Both the position numbers and the translations under genes were made by a program. Shown piece after piece: positions 8,265-16,972 of a stretch of 56,943 nucleotides of DNA. The DNA lies in assembly GCF_000745955.1 (NCBI RefSeq), contig NZ_JQKH01000010.1, positions 1 through 56,943 of the forward strand. Direction: 5' to 3'. The notes under the pieces are model-generated. The model made no database searches and was not told where the DNA came from. It saw only the letters and a program-made list of their open reading frames with translations. Source of the stretch: Alysiella crassa DSM 2578 (GTDB lineage Bacteria > Pseudomonadota > Gammaproteobacteria > Burkholderiales > Neisseriaceae). Every line of letters starts with the position of its first letter. Position 1 is the first letter of the stretch.

Positions 8265-9923
8265 ATGACCGAATTACACCAAAAAGCACAAAACTGGTTG
8301 GCACAAGACCCCGACCCCGAAACCAAAGCCGAATTGCAAACCCTGCTTGACCAAGCCCAAAGCGGCAACGAATCAGCCGAAAAAGAATTGGCAAACCGTT
8401 TCGCCGACCGCTTGCAATTTGGCACGGCTGGCTTGCGTGGGCGTTTACAAGCAGGCAGTATGGGCATGAATCGCGTATTGGTGGCGCAAGCGGCGAAAGG
8501 CTTGGCGGATTATCTGATTCGCAACGATAAAGAGCCATCTGTGGTCATTGGTTACGATGGGCGCAAAAATTCGCAAATTTTCGCCGAAGACACGGCGCAA
8601 ATCATGGCGGGTGCAGGCGTGAAAACGTATTTATTGCCGCGTTGTTTGCCTACACCTGTGTTGGCATTTGCCTTACGCCGTTTGGATTTGACGGCAGGCG
8701 TGATGGTTACCGCCAGCCACAATCCGCCCGCAGATAATGGCTATAAAGTGTATTTGGGCAAACAACACGGCGGCGGACAAATCGTGTCGCCTGCCGATAA
8801 AGACATTGCCCAACAAATTGATTTGGCAACCCAAATTCAAATTAATGAATATGCGCGTAGCGATGATTACACCGTTTTGGGCGAAGATTTGATTACGCAA
8901 TACATTGATACCACAGCGAAAATCGCGGTCGCACCCAAATTTGAATTGAATTATGTTTATACCGCGCTGCACGGCGTGGGCAAAGAAGTGTTGCTGAAAA
9001 CCTTTCAGGCTGCTGGTTTGCCTCTACCACATATTGTCGCGGAACAGGCTGAACCAGACGCGGCGTTCCCCACCGTCGCCTTCCCCAATCCCGAAGAAAA
9101 AGGCGCGTTGGATTTGGCAATTGCTTTGGCAAAACAAGAACATGCCGAGCTGATTATCGCCAACGACCCAGACGCTGACCGTTTCGCCATCGCCCTACCC
9201 GATTCAGATGGCAATTGGAAATCGGTGCATGGTAATATGGTGGGCTGCTATTTGGCGTGGCACATCGCCCAACAAGCTGAAAAACAAGGAAAAAAAGGTG
9301 CAATGGCGTGTTCATTGGTGTCATCGCCAGCTTTGTTAGAAATTGCCAAACGCTATGGTTTGCAAGGCGAAGAAACGCTTACAGGTTTCAAATACATCGC
9401 CAAAGTGCCTGATTTAATTTATGGTTTTGAAGAATCTTTGGGCTATTTGGTCAATCCTGAAACGGTGTCGGACAAAGATGGTATTTCTGCTGCGATTGCT
9501 TTTGTGGATTTGATGGGCAGCCTGAAAGCGCAAGGCAAATCATTGCAAAGCTATATGGCTGAATTTGCGGCGGAATTTGGTGCGTATGCCAGCGCACAAG
9601 TTTCCTTGCGTATGCGTGAATTGGCGGACATTCCTGCGCTGATGGCGGCGTTACGCGCCCATCCCATCACGCAAATCGGCGCGGCAAAAGTCGTGCAAAC
9701 CAAAGATTACGCCAACCATGCCGAACCTGCGGAAATTTTGGTGTACTATTTGGACAATGGCAATCGCGTAATTGTGCGCCCATCGGGTACCGAGCCAAAA
9801 GTGAAAGTGTATTTAGACGTGAAAGGCACGGACAATGCAGACGCGGCGCGTGTGTTGGCAGAATTGGACGACGATGTACGCAGCTTGTTGCGCCAAGATA
9901 TGTATGGTAAACAAGATTGTTGA
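8265..9923 (+). CDS. Phosphoglucomutase/phosphomannomutase family (PgcA-like)
   Basis: 552 residues from the ATG at 8265, which has AAAGGA nearby upstream; an in-frame GTG-type extension to 8208 would translate a DUS and is rejected. All four alpha-D-phosphohexomutase signatures are present: the phosphoserine loop TASHNP with S151, the metal loop DPDADR near residue 305, the sugar-binding loop GFEESLGY and the phosphate-binding RPSGTEPK near the C-terminus. The length matches the long PgcA/YbbT-type branch that interconverts glucose-1-phosphate and glucose-6-phosphate, rather than the 460-residue Pgm known from Neisseria. Substrate preference cannot be read from the sequence. Confidence 0.88.
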   Translation: MTELHQKAQNWLAQDPDPETKAELQTLLDQAQSGNESAEKELANRFADRLQFGTAGLRGRLQAGSMGMNRVLVAQAAKGLADYLIRNDKEPSVVIGYDGRKNSQIFAEDTAQIMAGAGVKTYLLPRCLPTPVLAFALRRLDLTAGVMVTASHNPPADNGYKVYLGKQHGGGQIVSPADKDIAQQIDLATQIQINEYARSDDYTVLGEDLITQYIDTTAKIAVAPKFELNYVYTALHGVGKEVLLKTFQAAGLPLPHIVAEQAEPDAAFPTVAFPNPEEKGALDLAIALAKQEHAELIIANDPDADRFAIALPDSDGNWKSVHGNMVGCYLAWHIAQQAEKQGKKGAMACSLVSSPALLEIAKRYGLQGEETLTGFKYIAKVPDLIYGFEESLGYLVNPETVSDKDGISAAIAFVDLMGSLKAQGKSLQSYMAEFAAEFGAYASAQVSLRMRELADIPALMAALRAHPITQIGAAKVVQTKDYANHAEPAEILVYYLDNGNRVIVRPSGTEPKVKVYLDVKGTDNADAARVLAELDDDVRSLLRQDMYGKQDC

Positions 9924-9936
9924 TTTGATTTAATTT

Positions 9937-10027
9937 TATAGTAAATTCAATTTAAACCAGTACAGCGTTGTTGGTGTACACGGTGCTCGTTATCGCCTTG
10001 TCCTGATTTAAATTGAATCCACTATTA
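9937..10027. mobile_element. Correia-like repeat element
   Basis: About 90 bp bounded by TATAGTAAATTCAATTTAAA and the inverted AAATTGAATCCACTAT, with the internal CAGTACAGCGTTG and CGCCTTGTCCTG blocks of Correia elements. It sits directly after the phosphohexomutase gene. Related copies: 25564, 38305 and 45369. Confidence 0.8.
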
Positions 10028-10032
10028 TAAAA

Positions 10033-10174
10033 TCAGGCAGCCTGAAAAGTTTTCAGGCTGAAACCTTTGCACAACCCTATTCTGTGAACTTTTCTAAAAA
10101 ATAAATTTCTTAAAATTCAAAATATTAAAATTTTAAAAAATCAAATTTTAGGGGTTTTGCAAAGGTTTCAGGCT
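10033..10174. mobile_element. MITE-like element inserted into a DUS-pair terminator
   Basis: A 110-bp element (10060-10169) has terminal inverted repeats GAAACCTTTGCACAACCCTA and, at the other end, the inverse of GAAACCTTTGCAAAACCCCT. The interior is A/T-rich and non-coding. AGGCT flanks it on both sides (10055-10059 and 10170-10174). Removing the element and one AGGCT restores a perfect DUS-pair hairpin with the DUS at 10034. The GAAACCTTTGCAAAA end resembles IS5-family ends (IS1106-like) known in Neisseria; that link is from memory. Confidence 0.75.
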
Positions 10175-10184
10175 GCCTGAAAAA

Positions 10185-11606
10185 TCATGAACCCCAAAAC
10201 GCATTTAAGGCAGGCATTGCCAAAATCAACAACACCGCCACAATCGCCCATTCTGCGCGTTTAAATTGCAATTTGCCGTGAAATTGTTTCTGCGAATACG
10301 CAAACAACGCCACGCCCACCGCATACAACAGCACCGACAACAACAAATACTTTACCCCAGCCGCATACACAATCCACAAAGCATACACGCTGGCGATTGC
10401 ACCAATCGCCTTGTATTGAAACGCCAAATTCTGTTTCATCGCCTGTTGCAACAAAAACAAGCCCACCAACAAATACGGCACCAAAATCATGGACGTGGAA
10501 ATCAACAACAAGGCTTGGTAACTGTTGCCCGTTTGCCAAACCAAAAACAGGCAAAGTTGCACGGTCAAAGTTGTGAACAACAAAGCGTTTTTCGGTACAA
10601 GATTGCCGTTTAAAGTCAAAAATGATTTGGGGAATGCGCCATTTTTCGCGCCCAAATGCGGAATTTCGGTCGCGTACAAAGTCCAGCTCAAATAAGACGA
10701 CAACACCGACACAATCAAACACACGCTAATCAAAATCTTGCCCCAATCGCCCACCATGTGCGCCAACACCCCAGCCATAGATGGATTGGACATTGCCGCA
10801 ATCTCGCTGCGTGGCAACACACCTTGAGCCAACAGCGTGATTGCCACATACAACACCAGCACCAAACCCACGCCCAAAATGGTTGCTTTGCCCACATCGC
10901 TGCGGTTTTTGGCGTGTTTGGACAACACAGACGCGCCTTCAATACCCGTAAAAACCCATAATGTAATCAACATGGTATTTTTGACTTGGCTTATGATGCT
11001 GTTGTCTGCGCCTTCTTCGGGGACGATGCTTGCGCCCGTCCAGTCTGCCATAAAAATGTCTGAGCGGAAAAAATACACCGCCAAACCCACAAACACCATT
11101 AAAGGGAAAATTTTAACCACAGTCGCCAACAAATTGATGCCAGCCGCTTCACGAATACCGCGTGCCACCAAACCGTAAATCAACCATGCCACCGCGCTTT
11201 CGCCCAAAAACGCCCAAAACGTGTTGCCCTGCCCAAACAGCGTGAATTGTGGCGTATCGGTAAATGTGCCGACCGCTTCAAACGCCACCACCAAATAGCC
11301 CACAATGCCAATCGTAGTACACAACCAATAACCCCACGCCGACAAAAATCCCACCAAATCGCCAAAACCCGCACGCGCGTAGGTGTAAATGCCACCGTCC
11401 AAATCGGGGCGCAATTTGGCAAGACAAGCGAATGAAATCCCCAAGAAAATAATCCCAAAGCCTGTAATCAACCAACCGATTAACAAAGCCTGCGAACCTG
11501 CCACAGCAGACATATTTTGCGGCAGACTGAAAACGCCCGAACCGACCATGGAACTGATGACCAAAGCCGTGAGTGCGGTCAAACCAATTTGTGTTTTGCT
11601 AGACAT
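10185..11606 (-). CDS. arcD: Basic amino acid/polyamine antiporter (ArcD-like)
   Basis: 473 residues with about twelve hydrophobic segments. It is an APA/APC-superfamily transporter. The N-terminus GLTALTALVISSMVGSGVFSLPQNM carries the GSG(V/I)F substrate-backbone motif of TM1, and PDLDGGIYTYARAGFGD is the ArcD-type loop after TM2. Family members exchange arginine for ornithine, or related cationic amino acids and amines, across the inner membrane. No arginine deiminase genes are nearby, so the physiological substrate is an inference. The gene is flanked by a MITE-disrupted terminator downstream and a 400-bp repeat region upstream. The ATG at 11604-11606 is a reasonable start. Confidence 0.82.
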   Translation of the reverse strand: MSSKTQIGLTALTALVISSMVGSGVFSLPQNMSAVAGSQALLIGWLITGFGIIFLGISFACLAKLRPDLDGGIYTYARAGFGDLVGFLSAWGYWLCTTIGIVGYLVVAFEAVGTFTDTPQFTLFGQGNTFWAFLGESAVAWLIYGLVARGIREAAGINLLATVVKIFPLMVFVGLAVYFFRSDIFMADWTGASIVPEEGADNSIISQVKNTMLITLWVFTGIEGASVLSKHAKNRSDVGKATILGVGLVLVLYVAITLLAQGVLPRSEIAAMSNPSMAGVLAHMVGDWGKILISVCLIVSVLSSYLSWTLYATEIPHLGAKNGAFPKSFLTLNGNLVPKNALLFTTLTVQLCLFLVWQTGNSYQALLLISTSMILVPYLLVGLFLLQQAMKQNLAFQYKAIGAIASVYALWIVYAAGVKYLLLSVLLYAVGVALFAYSQKQFHGKLQFKRAEWAIVAVLLILAMPALNAFWGS

Positions 11607-12002
11607 AAAATACTCTGATTATTAAAAGAAATTTTGAAAAGAAAAGCCGCGATTTTACCGCATTTTTTTGATTGTGATGATGAAATGATTGTTCAGGCAG
11701 CCTGAACGCACAAGACAAAAATTGTTTGGCTGCCTGCAATCTGTTCCCTCCCCCGTCTGGCGGGGGAGGGTTAGGGTGGGGGTGGCACTCTGGATTTCTA
11801 ACCCCCACCCCAGCCCTCCCCCTTGCATAGGGGGAGGGGGTAGGTTTGTGGCAACATCAAAGATTGTTGTGAAAGATTGTTGTGTACTGTAAGGCAGCCT
11901 GAAAAAATGAGCGTGGTTAATTGAATTTTTTCATGGCGTTGCGCCGCCATACCCACGCTTAAAGTGCCGCCCCCAAAGTTTCGCGGCAAATCCCACATAT
12001 TT
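11607..12002. repeat. Repeat-filled intergenic region (GC-rich inverted pair and DUS)
   Basis: No gene is seen. A symmetric DUS at about 11694-11708 is followed by two inverted copies of a GC-rich unit: 11745-11784 (TCCCTCCCCCGTCTGGCGGG...) and 11799-11842. At 11877-11904 is a near-copy of the 28-bp DUS-bearing terminal repeat described at 43833 and 56106. Another symmetric DUS is at about 12001-12016, at the end of mmuM. Open frames in this region translate only repeat. Confidence 0.65.
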
Positions 12003-12896
12003 TCAGGCAGCCTGAAAATACCGCGCCAACGCCCCAATGTGTTCAGGCGCAATCCCACAGCAACCGCCCACAATCTCCGCCCCAGCGTTCACCCAAGTCC
12101 GCGCCCACGCCACATAATTTTCGGGCGAATTATCGGCGCGAATGGGGTCAAGTTCGCCATTTGCGTCATTCATTTCGCCTTGCACAGGTTCAAAGGCATT
12201 GGCATACACCCCAATTTTCATGCGATTGTGCAAAACCTGTTTGGCGGCAACAATCGCGTTTGCCATGATTTCAGGCTGGCTGCAATTAAACAAAATCGCG
12301 TCAATATCCCAATTTTTGACTGTTTCGGCAGCCTGAAACACCGTTTCGCCAGAACGCAAAATCGCCTGTTCATATTTTTTCGTGTCGTCTAGGGTAAACG
12401 ACAACCAAATCGGTTTGCCCGAATGTTTCAATTTGCCATACCAAAATGCCGCTTCTTGCAGGCTGCTGACCGTTTCCGCCAACACAATATCCGCATAGGG
12501 CAACAAACCGTCCAACAAAGGTTGAGCCAATTCATCGGCACGATTTTCATCAAACAAATCAGGTCTGTACGAACCAAAAAGCGGCGGAAAAGACGCAGCA
12601 ATTTGCACTTTTACGCCACATGCTTGCACCGCCTGTTGTGCCAATTTTCCCGATAAATCAGCCAGTTGTCGCGCTTCATTCGCAAAACGCGTTTCGCCAA
12701 TGTGAAACGGCACAATCGCATAACTGTTGGTTGTGATGACTTGCGCCCCAGCACGAATAAAATCCGCATGAACCGCTTGCACGCTTTCGGGCGACTCGGT
12801 CAATGCCAAAGCCGACCATTCGGGTTGGCGAAACGGTGCGCCACGCCGATGGAGTTCGCGCCCCATGCCACCGTCCAAAATGATGATGTTTTTCAT
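12003..12896 (-). CDS. mmuM: Homocysteine S-methyltransferase
   Basis: 297 residues from the ATG at 12894-12896, giving MKNIIILDGGMGRELHRRG; the in-frame extension upstream to 12974 does not look coding. The family methylates homocysteine to methionine using S-methylmethionine or SAM. The three zinc-ligand cysteines are visible: the Cys of LFNCSQPE and the pair in GGCCGIAPEH near the C-terminus. LDGGMG is the N-terminal barrel motif. It gives a second methionine-related gene in the window besides metW, but the two are 11 kb apart. A DUS lies across the last codons (FQAA at the C-terminus). Confidence 0.9.
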   Translation of the reverse strand: MKNIIILDGGMGRELHRRGAPFRQPEWSALALTESPESVQAVHADFIRAGAQVITTNSYAIVPFHIGETRFANEARQLADLSGKLAQQAVQACGVKVQIAASFPPLFGSYRPDLFDENRADELAQPLLDGLLPYADIVLAETVSSLQEAAFWYGKLKHSGKPIWLSFTLDDTKKYEQAILRSGETVFQAAETVKNWDIDAILFNCSQPEIMANAIVAAKQVLHNRMKIGVYANAFEPVQGEMNDANGELDPIRADNSPENYVAWARTWVNAGAEIVGGCCGIAPEHIGALARYFQAA

Positions 12897-12921
12897 GATT
12901 TTATTTAAATTGAATGAATTA

Positions 12922-12948
12922 TGTAGGGTAGGCACTCGTTGCCCACGC
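12922..12948 (+). repeat. REP-like hairpin, left member of an inverted pair
   Basis: TGTAGGGTAGGCACTCGTTG followed by CCCACGC: a GTAG head and a small GGCA/TGCC hairpin. Its inverted partner is at 13669-13694, on the far side of the membrane-protein gene at 13186. Confidence 0.6.
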
Positions 12949-12974
12949 TGTTTAATCATACACCATAAATCCAT

Positions 12975-13011
12975 ATTTTAAAGTGAAATATGGATTTCAG
13001 GCTGCCTGAAA
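12975..13011 (+). repeat. 37-bp direct repeat, copy 1
   Basis: Thirty-seven bases beginning ATTTTAAAGTGAAATATGG and ending in a symmetric DUS are repeated exactly at 13578-13614. The two copies bracket the small membrane-protein gene at 13186-13458. Confidence 0.75.
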
Positions 13012-13185
13012 GCGGTTTTGAGAAAATGGCGGTCTTTGCAGAGAATTTGGTTTAGGTCGGGTTTCATGGTTTTGTTTTCAATCAAATTAAGTGGGCGCAA
13101 TTATAGCAAAAGGCAGCCTGAAAGATTGCCATACTCTTTTATTCAGATTATGCTTATTGGGTTCATGATTGATAAGGAAATGTTG

Positions 13186-13458
13186 ATGTCTTGGGGAGAA
13201 TTTATTGGCATTCATGCCTTGATTGGTGTGCTTGTTGCATGGCTCACAATTCGTTGGCGTATGCGGTTTGCCTTGCCATTTGCGATAATGGTACTGTGGT
13301 TCATTCCCTATATTTGGTATTGGTCAAGCGCACAAAATGCGGATAATACGGATGAATTGAGTGCATGGTCGCCTTTATTTATTGCACCTGCTTGGTTGGT
13401 GGCTTGTTTGGTTTTTGGTACTGTGCGATTGGGGTGTTTTTTAAGAAATAGAAAATAG
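13186..13458 (+). CDS. Small membrane protein of unknown function
   Basis: 90 residues from the ATG at 13186, chosen because AAGGA lies 7 bases before it; upstream in-frame starts would read through a DUS. Three hydrophobic segments are visible: IGIHALIGVLVAWLTI, FALPFAIMVLWFIPYIWYW and PLFIAPAWLVACLVFGTV, with a basic C-terminal tail RNRK, so it is probably an inner-membrane protein with three spans. I do not recognise the family. It sits alone between mmuM and aspS inside a pair of direct repeats and an inverted pair of REP-like hairpins, so it may have moved or been duplicated as a unit. Confidence 0.55.
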   Translation: MSWGEFIGIHALIGVLVAWLTIRWRMRFALPFAIMVLWFIPYIWYWSSAQNADNTDELSAWSPLFIAPAWLVACLVFGTVRLGCFLRNRK

Positions 13459-13577
13459 CCAGCGTAGATACTGTCGCTCCTGTCAATCCCTAAAACTAAA
13501 AATGTAACGAATATGGTGTTAAATCACCGAAGCACGAGACTGATACACCACTTGATGCTTCAACACACCAAAACAAA

Positions 13578-13614
13578 ATTTTAAAGTGAAATATGGATTT
13601 CAGGCTGCCTGAAA
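13578..13614 (+). repeat. 37-bp direct repeat, copy 2
   Basis: Exact second copy of the 12975-13011 sequence, ending in a symmetric DUS. The surrounding 326-bp gap (13459-13784) holds no gene. Confidence 0.75.
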
Positions 13615-13668
13615 CAGAATTTTGGATAAGTGGAATATCAAAATTAAATTGATGGCACAACCCAAACC

Positions 13669-13694
13669 GCGTGGGCAACGAGTGCCCCCCTACA
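13669..13694 (-). repeat. REP-like hairpin, right member of an inverted pair
   Basis: GCGTGGGCAACGAGTGCCCC then CCTACA, the inverse of the unit at 12922-12948 with two differences near the GTAGGG head. Confidence 0.6.
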
Positions 13695-13717
13695 CTTGCT
13701 ATATCAATGAAAAATTG

Positions 13718-13763
13718 TTCAGGCAGCCTGAAAAATGCCAAAACACTTTTCAGGCTGCCTGAA
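13718..13763. terminator. DUS-pair terminator after aspS
   Basis: TTCAGGCAGCCTGAAAA (13718-13734) and its inverse TTTTCAGGCTGCCTGAA (13747-13763) form a 17-bp stem. It lies just beyond the aspS stop codon on the minus strand. Confidence 0.65.
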
Positions 13764-13784
13764 TTTAAATTAAAAATTAAAACA

Positions 13785-15590
13785 TTACCCTTGCGGATTT
13801 TCCTGTTTCACGCGCAAACGCAAACTCAATTCGCGTAATTGTTTTTCGTCCACCGTATTGGGGGCATTGGTCAGCAAGCATTGAGCGCGTTGCGTTTTCG
13901 GGAAGGCAATCACATCACGAATGGATTCCGCGCCCGTCATCAGCGTAACCAAGCGGTCCAAACCAAACGCCAAACCGCCATGTGGTGGCGCACCGTATTT
14001 CAAGTTATCCAACAAGAAACCGAATTTTTCCTGTTGCTCTTCGGGCGTGATTTTCAGCGCGGCAAACACTTTTTCTTGAATGTCCGCGCGGTGAATGCGG
14101 ATTGAGCCGCCACCGATTTCCCAGCCATTCAACACCATGTCGTAGGCGCGCGCCAAGCAGTTTTCAGGGTCGGATTCCATCAAATCTTCGTGTCCCACTT
14201 TGGGCGATGTGAATGGGTGGTGTACGGCTGCCCAACGGTCATTCTCTTCATCGTATTCAAACATGGGGAAATCCACCACCCAAAGCGGTTTCCACTCGTC
14301 CACAAAATAGCCGTCTGCCGCACCGTGTTCGTGTCCGATTTTGATGCGCAATGCGCCAATGGCTTCGTTCACGATTTTCGCTTTGTCCGCGCCAAAGAAG
14401 ATGATGTCGCCATTTTGTGCGCCTGTTTCCGCGATAATCGTTTTCAGGCAGCCTTCCGACAAGAATTTCACGATGGGGCTTTGCAAACCGCTATTTTCAT
14501 CATTGGTGATGTTGTTCACATCGTTTACTTTGATGTACGCCAAGCCTTTCGCACCGTAAATGCCGACAAATTTCGTATAATCATCAATGTCTTTGCGGCT
14601 CAATTTTGCGCCATTGGGTACGCGCAATGCCACCACGCGACCGCCTTTCATATCGGCAGCAGCGCGGAAGACTTTAAATTCTTCCGATTTCATCAATTCG
14701 GTCAATTCGGTGAATTTCAAATTCACGCGCATATCGGGTTTGTCCGAACCATAATAGAACATGGCTTCGCGGTAAGGCATACGCGGAAATTCGCCCAAAT
14801 CCACACCCAAAGCGTCTTTAAACACCTGTTTTGCCATGCCTTCGGTGATGTCCATGATTTCATTTTCAGACAAGAATGAAGTTTCCAAGTCAATTTGGGT
14901 AAATTCAGGCTGGCGGTCGGCACGCAAATCTTCATCGCGGAAACATTTGGTGATTTGATAATAGCGGTCAAAACCCGCCACCATCAGCAACTGTTTGAAC
15001 AACTGGGGCGATTGTGGCAAAGCGAAAAATTCGCCAGCATGAACGCGGCTTGGCACGAGATAATCGCGCGCACCTTCGGGCGTGGAGCGCGTGAGCATGG
15101 GCGTTTCAATGTCAATAAAGCCTTGCGCGTCCAAATAACGGCGCACACCCATCGCCACTTGGTAGCGCAAACGCAGGTTTTTCTGCATTTGTGGGCGGCG
15201 CAAATCCATCACGCGGTGGGTCAGGCGCACGTTTTCGCTGATGTTGTCTTCGTCAATCGGGAACGGTGGCGTGGCGGCAGCGTTCAAAATTTCAATTTCT
15301 TTTGCCAAAATTTCAATTTTGCCTGAAACCATTTTGTCGTTTTCCGTGCCTTCGGGGCGCGCACGCACGCGACCTGTGATGCTCAACACATATTCGCTGC
15401 GCGCGCTGTCTGCCAAAGCAAAGGCTTCGGGGGTGTCGGGGTCAATCACGACTTGGACGATGCCTTCGCGGTCGCGCAAGTCAATGAAAATCACGCCTCC
15501 GTGGTCGCGGCGGCGGTGCACCCAGCCTTTGACGGTTACGGTTTGGTCTAAATATTGTTCGCTGATTAAGCCGCAATAATTGGTACGCAT
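13785..15590 (-). CDS. aspS: Aspartate-tRNA ligase
   Basis: 601 residues, a bacterial-type class II synthetase. An N-terminal OB-fold anticodon-binding domain ([31 protein letters not shown]) precedes the catalytic domain. Motif 2 reads [22 protein letters not shown], a GAD-type insertion lies between about residues 290 and 420, and motif 3 reads [13 protein letters not shown] near the C-terminus. It charges tRNA-Asp with aspartate. Whether it is discriminating or also charges tRNA-Asn cannot be read here. The gene carries a DUS in the coding sequence near 14450 read as EGCLKTII. The start at 15588-15590 gives the normal N-terminus; GGAAAAAC precedes it. Confidence 0.97.
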   Translation of the reverse strand: MRTNYCGLISEQYLDQTVTVKGWVHRRRDHGGVIFIDLRDREGIVQVVIDPDTPEAFALADSARSEYVLSITGRVRARPEGTENDKMVSGKIEILAKEIEILNAAATPPFPIDEDNISENVRLTHRVMDLRRPQMQKNLRLRYQVAMGVRRYLDAQGFIDIETPMLTRSTPEGARDYLVPSRVHAGEFFALPQSPQLFKQLLMVAGFDRYYQITKCFRDEDLRADRQPEFTQIDLETSFLSENEIMDITEGMAKQVFKDALGVDLGEFPRMPYREAMFYYGSDKPDMRVNLKFTELTELMKSEEFKVFRAAADMKGGRVVALRVPNGAKLSRKDIDDYTKFVGIYGAKGLAYIKVNDVNNITNDENSGLQSPIVKFLSEGCLKTIIAETGAQNGDIIFFGADKAKIVNEAIGALRIKIGHEHGAADGYFVDEWKPLWVVDFPMFEYDEENDRWAAVHHPFTSPKVGHEDLMESDPENCLARAYDMVLNGWEIGGGSIRIHRADIQEKVFAALKITPEEQQEKFGFLLDNLKYGAPPHGGLAFGLDRLVTLMTGAESIRDVIAFPKTQRAQCLLTNAPNTVDEKQLRELSLRLRVKQENPQG

Positions 15591-15642
15591 ATTTTTGTTT
15601 TTCCTTGTTAAATAATGAAATAATATGTTGTTTATTCAATTC

Positions 15643-15667
15643 GTAGGGGCGGATTTCATATCCGCCC
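15643..15667 (+). repeat. REP hairpin downstream of the transposase gene
   Basis: GTAG at 15643 followed by a hairpin GGGCGGAT...ATCCGCCC. With the inverted copy at 16166-16190 it brackets the RAYT gene exactly, the arrangement expected of a REP-associated transposase and its own REPs. Confidence 0.8.
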
Positions 15668-16147
15668 TTTGCCACCATTTTCGTGTGGATAAAAACAATC
15701 CAATTCCCATTGTTTTGGATTATTTTCAATGTATTGTGCGATTTTTAAAAAATCCTGTTCACTGCGTATGCCGTGTTCGTGGTAACCGCGTTGCCACAAT
15801 TTTTTAAAGGGCAAATCGTGATTGTACAAATATGCACGATAAACGGTTGTGGCTCGTCCTTTCAGGGTTTTGACCACATCGGATAATGTCGCCGTGTCTT
15901 GATGTAGCCAAATAAAATGCAAATGATTGGGCATAATGACTTTTGCCAACATTTGACTTTGCCCGAAGTTTTCAGGCAGCCTGAAAAGCATTTCGTCAAT
16001 CATTTTGCCGATTAGATTGAAGTGCATTTCGCCATTTTGGATTTCGCCAAACAGGTGTTGCCGATTGTGTGTGCAAATCGTGATGAAATACGCGGTGTGG
16101 CTGGTGTAATCGTGGTGTTTCAGGCGAATGTTTTTGCGTTCGGGCAT
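15656..16147 (-). CDS. REP-associated tyrosine transposase (RAYT, IS200-like fold)
   Basis: 163 residues from the ATG at 16145-16147; an in-frame TTG at 16163-16165 is less likely. The N-terminus RKNIRLKHHDYTSHTAYFIT is typical of RAYTs, and the HUH nuclease motif is MPNHLHFIW (H75 and H77). The C-terminal half has KLWQRGYHEHGIR and AQYIENNPKQW, the conserved RAYT blocks. RAYTs are single-copy Y1-type nucleases that bind REP hairpins with a GTAG head and are thought to spread them. Two REP hairpins flank it, the left one overlapping the last codons. A symmetric DUS inside the gene (about 15971-15985) is read as FRLPE. The frame looks intact. Confidence 0.88.
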   Translation of the reverse strand: MPERKNIRLKHHDYTSHTAYFITICTHNRQHLFGEIQNGEMHFNLIGKMIDEMLFRLPENFGQSQMLAKVIMPNHLHFIWLHQDTATLSDVVKTLKGRATTVYRAYLYNHDLPFKKLWQRGYHEHGIRSEQDFLKIAQYIENNPKQWELDCFYPHENGGKGRI

Positions 16148-16165
16148 AATGTGGGTTTGTGGCAA

Positions 16166-16190
16166 GGGCGGATATAAAATCCGCCCCTAC
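16166..16190 (-). repeat. REP hairpin upstream of the transposase gene
   Basis: GGGCGGATATAAAATCCGCC followed by CCTAC: the inverted counterpart of 15643-15667, ending in CTAC (GTAG on the minus strand). It lies 18 bp upstream of the RAYT start codon. Confidence 0.8.
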
Positions 16191-16227
16191 GAAAGTAGGG
16201 GGTGTATTGTTCAGGCTGCCTGAAAAC

Positions 16228-16521
16228 TTATTCTAATGGGTGATTTTTGCTTGCCAGTATTTTTTGAATGCGATTTCGGTAAATTTGTATGCTTTTGGGT
16301 GCACCAATAATCATCAAAGTAACAGCTAAAAATACTGGAAAATGTAGCGGTGCACCACGATACGATAAATAGAAAAATGGCATCATACCGATTATCAAAC
16401 TGATATGCACGAAAACGAAAATCCATAAAATAAGTTTAACGGATTTTTGTTTTTCAGGGGATAAATCTTGCCATTGTATCTCGGGGTTTTGCGAGATTTT
16501 TTTCAATAAAAATGCAAACAT
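16228..16521 (-). CDS. Small two-span membrane protein, paralogue of the gene at 16973
   Basis: 97 residues. The cytoplasmic N-terminus MFAFLLKKISQNPE...WQDLSPEKQKSVKL is followed by two hydrophobic segments (LILWIFVFVHISLIIGMMPFF and HFPVFLAVTLMIIGA) and a basic tail with IQIYRNRIQKIL. The gene at 16973-17245 encodes the same plan (MFALLFKI, W.DLPETQQKRAKV, RRIYQNRIKAIL), so they are diverged paralogues. I do not recognise the family. AAGGGAAAAATC precedes the ATG at 16519-16521. It follows a VOC-family gene on the same strand with only a DUS between them. Confidence 0.65.
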   Translation of the reverse strand: MFAFLLKKISQNPEIQWQDLSPEKQKSVKLILWIFVFVHISLIIGMMPFFYLSYRGAPLHFPVFLAVTLMIIGAPKSIQIYRNRIQKILASKNHPLE

Positions 16522-16551
16522 GATTTTTCCCTTTTCAGGCTGCCTGAAACA

Positions 16552-16938
16552 TCAAACATATTGGCTAATCTCAATCAAATTGCCGTCAGGGTCGCGGCAA
16601 TACACCGATTGGATTTTGCCCACCGCGCCCGTACGCGGCACAATGCCGTTTTCCAAAATCGCAATGTGGTGCGCTTGCAAAATCCGCAATACTTCATTTA
16701 ATGGCGTGCTGGTTAGCAAACACAAATCTGCCGTGCCGCAGTTGGCATTTTGCGCGTTGGGCAAAATTTCCGCGCCTTTTTGGTGCAAATTGATTTTTTG
16801 CTTGCCAAACAGCAGGGCTTTGCGGTTTTCGCCAAATGTGATTTCTTGCATACCCAACACATTCACATAAAAATCAATGGTTTTTTGCACATCGGCAACA
16901 GTTAAAACCAAATGGTCTAGCGATTGGATTTTTATCAT
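16552..16938 (-). CDS. VOC-family (glyoxalase/bleomycin-resistance fold) protein
   Basis: 128 residues. Two beta-alpha-beta-beta-beta modules are visible: IQSLDHLVLTVADVQKTIDFYVNVLGMQ at the N-terminus and [23 protein letters not shown] at the C-terminus. H9 and the final-strand glutamate (LIEIS) are likely metal ligands. Such proteins include glyoxalase I-like lyases, dioxygenases and resistance proteins, and the substrate cannot be told from sequence. AGGAACA lies six bases before the ATG at 16936-16938. A partial copy of this gene, with the middle deleted, is at 17454-17566, so this cluster has been tandemly duplicated. Confidence 0.85.
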   Translation of the reverse strand: MIKIQSLDHLVLTVADVQKTIDFYVNVLGMQEITFGENRKALLFGKQKINLHQKGAEILPNAQNANCGTADLCLLTSTPLNEVLRILQAHHIAILENGIVPRTGAVGKIQSVYCRDPDGNLIEISQYV

Positions 16939-16972
16939 GTTTGTTCCTGTTTTTCTTTTCAGGCTGCCTGAA

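Noticed and set aside
14190-14879. 229-codon open frame antisense to aspS
   Set aside because: Shadow of aspS with no domain or ribosome site.
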